Origin: Diadophis punctatus similis
Lineage: Eukaryota > Chordata > Lepidosauria > Squamata > Dipsadidae
DNA length: 64,000 nucleotides
Assembly (NCBI GenBank): GCA_023053685.1
Contig: JALIGW010000002.1
Location: 253,064,239 to 253,128,238, forward strand
Direction: 5' to 3'
Shown: positions 57,862-64,000 of the stretch, piece by piece
Numbering within the stretch: position 1 is the first letter of the stretch
How the letters are laid out: each line of letters begins with the position of its first letter
The notes under the pieces: generated by a model
Database searches by the model: none
The model's input: the letters and a program-made list of their open reading frames with translations, nothing else
What the model was told of the DNA's origin: nothing
Program-made: the position numbers and the translations under genes

Positions 57862-57932
57862 GTAAGTTTTTTTTTTTAAGTGTCAAGATTCCCATAATGG
57901 TTAAAACTGAAGGACAAGCAGAGCCTCAACAG
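57862..57932 (+). other. NOTCH4 intron 2, proximal
   Basis: Short poly(T) then unremarkable sequence. Confidence 0.4.
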
Positions 57933-58570
57933 CAGTGGTGGGTTCCTACCAGTGCGGTCCACTCTATAGCACTGGTAGCGGCCCGCTGGTGACATCATAG
58001 TACCGGTGGGGTCGGTTGCCGGTGCCTGGGCGCCACCATTTTTTTGAAAAAAATTTTTAATTTTTTTTAAAAAAATTCTGCGCATGCCCAGAAGCCGAGT
58101 TTCCGGCACTGCTCATGCGCTGCCTTCCTATCCCACAGTGAGTCCAAACAGGGGAGGATGGCTGAGGGAGCGCATGAAAGAATGGGCGGCAGGAGCTATC
58201 TCCATTCCCTTCCCTTCAGCAGTCCGAGAAGCCACAAACGCGCAGTGATGATCCTAGGCATTTTCGCACATTTGAGGCTTCTCAAGCTGCTGAGGGGAGG
58301 GGGAATGGGCAGCAGGACCTATCTCAGTTCCCCTCCCTTCAGCAGTTTGAGAAGCCACGAACGCGCGGTGATGATCCTAGGCATTTTTGCATGTTTGAGG
58401 CTTCTCGAGCTGCTGAGGGGAGGGGGAATGGGCAGCAGGACCTATCTCAGTTCCCATCCCTTCAGCAGTCCAAGAAGCCAAGCCCATCCGGTCACATGGC
58501 TGGCAAGCCACACCCACAAAATAAGCCACGCCCACAGAGTGGTAGTAAAAAAATTAGGAACCTGCCCCTG
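57933..58570. mobile_element. hAT MITE, TSD CTCAACAG, internal tandem units
   Basis: CAGTGGTGGGTTCCTACC to AGGAACCTGCCCCTG, flanked by CTCAACAG (57925-57932, 58571-58578). It contains three tandem copies of a roughly 115-bp unit with GAGCTGCTGAGGGGAGGGGG-like and TTCAGCAGT blocks, against two in the nested copy at 56758. Confidence 0.9.
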
Positions 58571-59097
58571 CTCAACAGGTAGGGATTTCTCCCCTGCTTG
58601 ATTCGGTGTACAGGAAATGCCGCTGCTATTTCTGTCCGTCATAAGAAGGCAAAGGGGTGGAGCTGAGCTAGGAATTCAATTCATGCTTTTTCTGGCAAAA
58701 CTTGTGCAGGAGAAATAATGTTCAGCCTATTGTACAGCCATGATCATGGAGATACCATATATACTTGTGTATAAGCCCACCCATGTATAACTTGGCTCTC
58801 CATTTTTTAACCAACATATACCGTGTTTCCCCGAATATAAGACCCTGTCTTATATTTTTTTGAACCCTGCACTCAAAAGCCCGACTGGGCTTATTATCAG
58901 GGGATGTCTTATTTTGGGGGAAACAGGGCAGATAGTCATGGAAAAAAAACAAACCCATGAATAAATGGTTTTAAAGTTATGTAATGTTTTAAAATTATAT
59001 ATTATTTGTATTGTTCTTATTCCTGTTGTACGCCGCCTTGAGTCCTACGGGATTGGGCGGCCTTTAAGAACTTTTAATTAAATCAAATTAAATTAAA
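58571..59097. mobile_element. Intron 2: GTTTCCCCGAATA element and LINE tail
   Basis: 58820-58930 has ends CCGTGTTTCCCCGAATATAAG and TTATTTTGGGGGAAACAGG, the family of 53446. 59010-59097 (CGCCGCCTTGAGTCC...GGGCGGCC with AAATT repeats) is a LINE 3' end. Confidence 0.7.
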
Positions 59098-59475
59098 TAG
59101 TCTTCAATTTACAACCACAACTGAGCCCACAATTTATGTTGCTAAGTGAGACAGTTGTTAGTGAGCTTTGCCCCATTTTGCGACCTTCCTTGCCACAGTT
59201 GTTAAGTGAATCACTGCAGTTCTTAAGTTGAGTGGACTTAAGTGAATCTGGCTTCCCCGTTGACTTTGCTGGTTAGAAGGTCGCAAAAGGGGACCCCAGG
59301 ACACTGCAACCATCATAAATATGAACCATTTGCTGAGCATCTAAATTTTGATCACATGACCGTGGGGATTGCTGCAATGGTCATAAGTGTGGGAAATGGT
59401 CATAAGCCACTTTTTTCAGTGCTGCTGTAACTTTGAACTATCATTAAATGAACTGTTGTAAGTCAAGGACTACCT
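59098..59475 (+). mobile_element. Short DNA transposon (same family as 8676)
   Basis: TAGTCTTCAATTTACAACC to GTAAGTCAAGGACTACCT: inverted ends and the internal TGCTAAGTGAGACAGTTGTT typical of the family. Confidence 0.75.
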
Positions 59476-59504
59476 GAATTTTCCAGATCAGATATAAATG
59501 CATT

Positions 59505-59782
59505 TACTTCAGTGGTGGGTTTCAATTTTTTTTTACTACCGGTTCTGTGGGCGTGGCTTGGTGGGCGTGGTGTGGCTTGGTGGGCGTGGCTTGGTGGGTG
59601 TGACAAGGGAAGGTTACTGCAAAATCCCCATTTCCTCCCGATCAGCTGGGACTCGGGAGGCAGAGAATAGATGGGGGCGGGGCCAGTCAGAGGTGGTATT
59701 TACCAGTTCTCCGAACTACTCAAAATTCCCGCTACCGGTTCTCCAGAACTGGTCAGGACCTGCTGAAACCCACCTCTACTTC
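59505..59782. mobile_element. hAT MITE (GGTGGGTTTC family)
   Basis: CAGTGGTGGGTTTCAATTT to CTGAAACCCACCTC. It contains tandem GGGCGTGGCTTGGTG repeats. The target duplication is imperfect (TTTACTTC/TCTACTTC). Confidence 0.75.
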
Positions 59783-59949
59783 CAATGTTTCTACTCAGCT
59801 TGGCAGCCTGAGAACTCGCATATATTATCTATACTTTCCCTAACTCCTAGCTCCAGATTAAGTTAAGATCTTCAAAAAACATTCTGTTTCTAACATTTTT
59901 TTTAAACAGTTGGCTTTTCTGTTTCTTTCCCATCTTCGGACCGCCACAG

Positions 59950-60218
59950 GTGCTCTCCTGGCTATGTAGGGGACAGGTGCCAGTTTGCAGACCCCTGCAC
60001 CCCTGTGCTTTGCCAGAACGGGGGCAGCTGCTCCTCTAGAGCTCTTCCTCCTCCAGCCGCCCCCGAGTACGTGTGTGCGTGCCCTCCTGGTTTCACTGGG
60101 GAGAAATGCCAGGGCGTGGTTGGTGATCCCTGCTTCCCGTCACCCTGCCAACATGGAGGGACATGCCAGCGGATCTCCGGGAAAGAGCATCAGTGCCAAT
60201 GTCTACCAGGATGGACGG
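59950..60218 (+). CDS. NOTCH4: NOTCH4 exon 3 (EGF1 end, EGF2, EGF3 start)
   Basis: CCGCCACAG acceptor, 269 nt, GTAAGG donor. The reading completes EGF1 (CSPGYVGDRC), then EGF2 (DPCTPVLCQNGGSC ... CACPPGFTGEKC), which has a long proline-rich loop (ALPPPAAPEYV). It ends in EGF3 (DPCFPSPCQHGGTC ... CLPGWTG). The proline-rich insertion in EGF2 is a NOTCH4 hallmark shared with the mammalian protein. Phase 1 at both joins. Confidence 0.96.
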
Positions 60219-60390
60219 GTAAGGCAATCAACTGGGAACTTTGAACTTTGTCCCAATTCATGTGTTGCGGTGCATGTAAAAAACCCGAAGAGCTTAGATT
60301 GTATCAATAAAGGACAATATTTGTAGCTCAGGGTTGAAATGTCCTTGATGCTCTCTGAGCTTGCTTGTTTTCTTGCGGACGTTTCATTAG
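60219..60390 (+). other. NOTCH4 intron 3, proximal
   Basis: Nothing recognised before the AATAG microsatellite. Confidence 0.4.
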
Positions 60391-60905
60391 AATAGAATAG
60401 AATAGAATAGAATAGAATAGAATAGAATAGAATAGAATAGAATAGAATAGAATAGAATAGAATAGAATAGAATTCTTTATTGGCCAAGTGTGATTGGACA
60501 CAACAAGGAATTTGTCTTTGGTGCATATGCTCTCAGTGTACATAAAAAGAAAAGATACATTTGTCAAGAATCATGAGGTACAACACTTAATGATTGTCAT
60601 AGGGTACAAATAAGCAATCAGGAAACAATCAATATTAATATAAATCGTAAGGATACAAGCAACAAGTTACAGTCATACAGTCATAAGTGGGAGGAGATGG
60701 GTGATAGGAACGATGAGAAGACTAATAGTAATAGTAATGCAGCCTTAGTGAATAGTTTGACAGTGGTGAGGGAATTATTTGTTTAGCAGAGTGATGGCGT
60801 TCGGGGAAAAACTGTTCTTGTGTCTAGTTGTCTTGGTGTGCAGTGCTCTATAGCATCGTTTTGAGGGTAGGAGTTGAAACAATTTATGTCCAGGATGTGA
60901 GGGGT
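60391..60905 (-). mobile_element. L2/CR1-group LINE 3' part with (AATAG)n tail
   Basis: (AATAG)n spans 60391-60471. It abuts TTCTTTATTGGCCAAGTGTG and a long 3' UTR-like segment (TGTTTAGCAGAGTGATGGCG ... GTCCAGGATGTGAGGGGTC) that I remember as a common snake LINE. No RT motif is visible in this part. Confidence 0.65.
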
Positions 60906-61979
60906 CATTACCCAAACTGGGTAACATCATCAGAGTTGGTGGGAGCGGTCTTAGAAATTCTTTGATTGGCCTGTTTACTGATGGCTCTTTGACAATTTCT
61001 TGATCGAGGTATTGTTTACTTGATTGTTGGTCTGATGTTAACTTTGGAGTTAATGTATGTGTCAAGGTTCCAAGTAATACACCCATAACGAACAGAACTC
61101 TGAGGCAGGTAGATTCCTCAAAGAATAACTTTATTGGATATATCATATTGGCACAGGCTGGTGAAAACCGACTCTGAATGTTCCCATGGTTTTCACCTAA
61201 TTAAAAGTAAAAATTTTCTCCCTTCCCCAAACAATCAGTCACATGATCCAATCAAGGTGCCGTCTGGTTGCCTGGTAACTTCACTCCTCCTCTCTCTGAC
61301 CACCTGTGGGAATGTGACAACACTGTGGCAACACTGAAGCCTCAAAATTGCCTCGGTCAGGTCAGCTTCAGGATTGATACTATGCTGATGAACTGTAGTG
61401 GCGCAGTGGTTAGAATGCAGCTGTCAACATTCCAACAGTTCCGACAGTCCCTTTTGGGCTGGTTGATTGTCTCTTTTGCATAGTTTATAGATGCTGTTAA
61501 TGTCTATGTGTCTATTGATGGCTGATTTGTCAGGGTGCCAAACAGCCCAACTAAAGAACCTCTAAGACCACCCTCCACCAACACTGACAGGGCAAGTCAC
61601 CAGAACATAAACTGACAGCAAACTGCTACACCTTACTAGCACTGATGATGTTACCTAGTTTGGGTCATGAAACATCACGGTGCGGTCTGGCTGCCAGGTA
61701 GCATCACTCCACCTTCCTCCGACCAGGTGTGAGAATGTCCTTGGTTCCCAAGAGAAAATATTTTGTTTTGGCTATAGAATCCCAACTATCTCAAATCCCC
61801 TCTCCCTATCCCTCAGCTCCAGTGTGGCAACACTGGAGCTGTCAAAAATGGCTTTGGTCAGGTCATTTTCAGGGTTGACACCACCTGTAATAAGAACGAT
61901 GGTCATCTCCCGTCCTTCTGAGGACTTCCTAGAAGTCATTGATTGTTAGAAGATGCTGGATGAACTTGTCATCTGATCA
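60906..61979. other. Intron 3: possible LTR and unassigned sequence
   Basis: 61061-61436 begins TGTCAAGGTTCC and ends CATTCCAACA, with ATAACTTTATTGG (polyadenylation-like on the minus strand). It may be a solo LTR holding a short SINE fragment (61393-61423). 61440-61979 is unassigned. Confidence 0.35.
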
Positions 61980-62072
61980 TAGAATAGAATAGAATAGAAT
62001 AGAATAGAATAGAATAGAATAGAATAGAATAGAATAGAATAGAATAGAATAGAATAGAATAGAATAGAATAG
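61980..62072 (+). repeat. (GAATA)n microsatellite, CR1 tail
   Basis: About 18 units abutting the minus-strand CR1 at 62073. Confidence 0.95.
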
Positions 62073-62700
62073 TCAGAGTTGGAAGGGACCTTGGAGGTCT
62101 TCTAGTCCAACCCCCCTGCTTAGCAGGAAACCCTACACTGCTTCAGACAAATGGTTATCCAACATCTTCTTAAAAACTTCCAGTGTTGGAGCATTCTCAA
62201 CTTCTGGAGGCAGGCTGTTCCACGGATTAATTGTTCTAACTGTCAGGAAATTTCTCCTTAGTTCTAAGTTGCTTCTCTCCTTGATTAGTTTCCACCCATT
62301 GCTTCTTGTTCTACCCTCAGGTGCTTTGGAGAATAGTTTGACTCCCTCTTCTTTGTGGCAACCCCTGAGATATTGGAACTCTGCTATCATGTCTCCCTTG
62401 GTCCTTCTTTTCATTAAACTAGACATACCCAGTTCCTGCAACCGTTCTTCATATGTTTTAGCCTCCAGTCCCCTAATCATCTTTGTTGCTCTTCTCTGCA
62501 CTCTATCTAGAATCTCAACATCCTTTTTACATCGTGGCGACCAAAACTGAATGCACTATTCCAAGTGTGGCCTTACCAAGGCTTTATAAAGCGGTATTAA
62601 CACTTCACGTGATCTTGATTCAATCCCTCTGTTAATGCAGCCTAGAACTGTGTTGGCTTTTTTGGCAGCTGCTGCACAGTTCTCTTCTTCTCCCCCTGGC
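62073..62700 (-). mobile_element. CR1 LINE 3' end
   Basis: The minus strand encodes MIRGLEAKTYEERLQELGMS to LSEAV and, further 5', AAAAKKANTVLG-like sequence. It lies in intron 3, ending about 45 bp before the exon 4 acceptor. Confidence 0.92.
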
Positions 62701-62745
62701 TGGAGGAGAAGCTATGAATCATGTTGATTTTGATTTCTCTTCTAG

Positions 62746-63093
62746 GGAAGAACTGCCAGTTGATGGATTTCTGCCCGGCCAACCCTTGTGCCAACGGTGG
62801 GACGTGTGTCATCACCTATCCTTTCATCGTCTGCCAATGCTGGCCCGGCTTCGATGGGCACACCTGCCAACATGACATCAACGAATGCTTTGCGTCTCCC
62901 AGCCCCTGCCTCAACGGGGGCAGCTGCATCAACAGCATTGGCTCCTTCCGCTGTTTGTGCCCATCCAACTTCTCTGGCCCTCTCTGCCAGTACCGACGGG
63001 GTCCTTGTTCCTCGGATATCTGTCTCCACGGGGGCACCTGCCATCACGTCGATGGAGGATACCACGGCTGCCTCTGTCTGCCAGGGAATTATG
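62746..63093 (+). CDS. NOTCH4: NOTCH4 exon 4 (EGF3 end, EGF4, EGF5, EGF6 start)
   Basis: TTTCTCTTCTAG acceptor. Entered in phase 1 the exon completes EGF3 (GKNCQLMDFC), EGF4 (CPANPCANGGTCV ... CWPGFDGHTC), EGF5 (DINECFASPSPCLNGG ... CPSNFSGPLC, with the DINEC calcium-binding signature), and begins EGF6 (GPCSSDICLHGGTC ... CLCLPGNYG). QLMDFCPANPCANGG and INECF...SPC align closely with mammalian NOTCH4. Family phase predicts an end at ...AATTATG (63093). The donor there is GTTCAT, weaker than the GTAAGT/GTAAGG of exons 1-3. The gene continues beyond the window. Confidence 0.94.
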
Positions 63094-63360
63094 GTTCATT
63101 ATTATTATTAGTGTTGTCATCGCATTTGTTGGCTAAAAGGCATTGCAAGCTCTTACCCCAAGAGTATTCAAAGAATAGCTTAAGACACCCAAGAGAGGAG
63201 ATGCGAATGGATGCTTTTTCTCAAAGATCCAAGCAAGAGGATAAATGGGATTGTGAAGGGGGAACCAGTCCCTGTTTGGGAGCTACGCGGGAGAAAACTC
63301 TTCTCTATGTGCCCAGCAATTGGAACCGTGGATTGGGTGGGGGAAGTCTTGGGTGTTACG
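63094..63360 (+). other. NOTCH4 intron 4, proximal
   Basis: No exon or repeat recognised. It begins GTTCATTATTATTATTAG. Confidence 0.4.
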
Positions 63361-63802
63361 CAGGGGTGAGATGCTCACTTACACAGACCGGTGCGCTGCT
63401 GCGCGGTCCTTCATGCTTTGTGCGCATGCACGCACGCTACGCACGCGCGCCCCCTTGTGCGATTTTGCTTCTGCGCATGTGCGGAAGCAAAATCGCGCTG
63501 AAATCTCACGAGGGGACGCACGCCGCGCGCAAGATTTTGATGTGATTTTACTTCCGCGCATGCGCAGAAGCAAAATCTCACTGAAATCTCTCTTTCGCGC
63601 GCGTCCCCTCGCGACCTTTTGGCGCGATTTTGCTTCCGCGCATGCGCAGAAGCAAAATCGCCCAAGAATTCACGAAAAAGAGATGGCGACGCGCGCGACT
63701 GCCCGGTGGAGACGGTACCGGAGCAGTCGCGCGCATATTGGGGTATCGGCGGGTCCCTACCGGAGCTCCGCACTGGACTGCACCAGTAGGAACCCACCCC
63801 TG
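63361..63802. mobile_element. hAT MITE, TSD GTGTTACG, tandem GCGCATG foldbacks
   Basis: CAGGGGTGAGATGC to AGTAGGAACCCACCCCTG, flanked by GTGTTACG (63353-63360, 63803-63810). The inside repeats a palindromic block (GATTTTGCTTCTGCGCATG) at about 63462, 63545 and 63630. Confidence 0.92.
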
Positions 63803-63810
63803 GTGTTACG

Positions 63811-64000
63811 GTACCCCCCCCACTTGTTTAGTGCCCATAGTCTTTAGTAAGCAGGTAGGTTCGTGGTGATATAAACTTCATAAACATTGGTGGATTCAAG
63901 ATATTAATTCAGGTTGCAGATGGCAAGTTGGTGAGATTAAATACTTCTCCTTCTCCTTCTCCTTCTCCTTCTCCTTCTTCTTCTTCTTCTTCTCCTCCCC
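63811..64000. repeat. Intron sequence ending in (CCTTCT)n microsatellite
   Basis: CTCCTT/CTT repeats from about 63945 run to the window edge. Confidence 0.85.

Noticed and set aside
62721..63545. Unspliced 274-codon frame through and beyond exon 4 as one protein
   Set aside because: EGF homology stops at 63093 and the rest runs into intron and a hAT element. It does include genuine exon 4.

Overview
This window is vertebrate nuclear DNA, most likely from a snake or close squamate relative. The evidence is a multi-exon NOTCH4 gene with long introns, a Sauria-type tRNA SINE, a second squamate tRNA SINE family, CR1 LINEs whose 3' ends run into (AATAG)n or (TTG/TTA)n tails, many short hAT elements with exact 8-bp target duplications, and two nearly full-length Ty1/copia retrotransposons.

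The one confidently identified host gene is NOTCH4, on the + strand in the right quarter. Exon 1 (48687-48729) encodes a signal peptide, exon 2 (57786-57861) opens EGF repeat 1, exon 3 (59950-60218) covers EGF1-3, and exon 4 (62746-63093) covers EGF3-6. All joins are phase 1 and read through. The gene continues past the right edge. In mammals NOTCH4 lies in MHC class III with its 5' end facing class II, so the left part of the window is probably MHC-linked. No MHC gene could be recognised there.

Layout: 1-6.5 kb holds repeated copies of a promoter/first-exon-like module (ATG plus 7 nt, then a splice donor). 6.9-8.4 kb is a duplicated block, each copy ending in a degenerate tRNA-Gly-like sequence. 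9.0-10.7 kb is an inverted repeat around a CpG-rich centre. 11.7-14.3 kb is LTR-like sequence with two hAT elements. 15.3-16.4 kb on the minus strand has four short exon-like segments with good splice signals. 17.6-18.3 kb is a 69-bp minisatellite.

19.65-33.1 kb is a hierarchical satellite built on a TTTTGCTACG core in about 76- and 79-bp units, split by a copia element (26241-30856). 33.8-35.3 kb is a second satellite (about 500-bp period) containing long hairpins. 36-47.8 kb is a dense stack of CR1, hAT, SINE and L2-like copies with a solo copia LTR and an intact copia element (43017-47637). From 48.7 kb onward lies NOTCH4 with repeat-filled introns.

The most unusual features are the satellite and the young copia elements. 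The copia elements carry a primer-binding site matching the initiator-tRNA anticodon arm, the same strategy as Drosophila copia. All identities rest on reading by eye; no database search was run.
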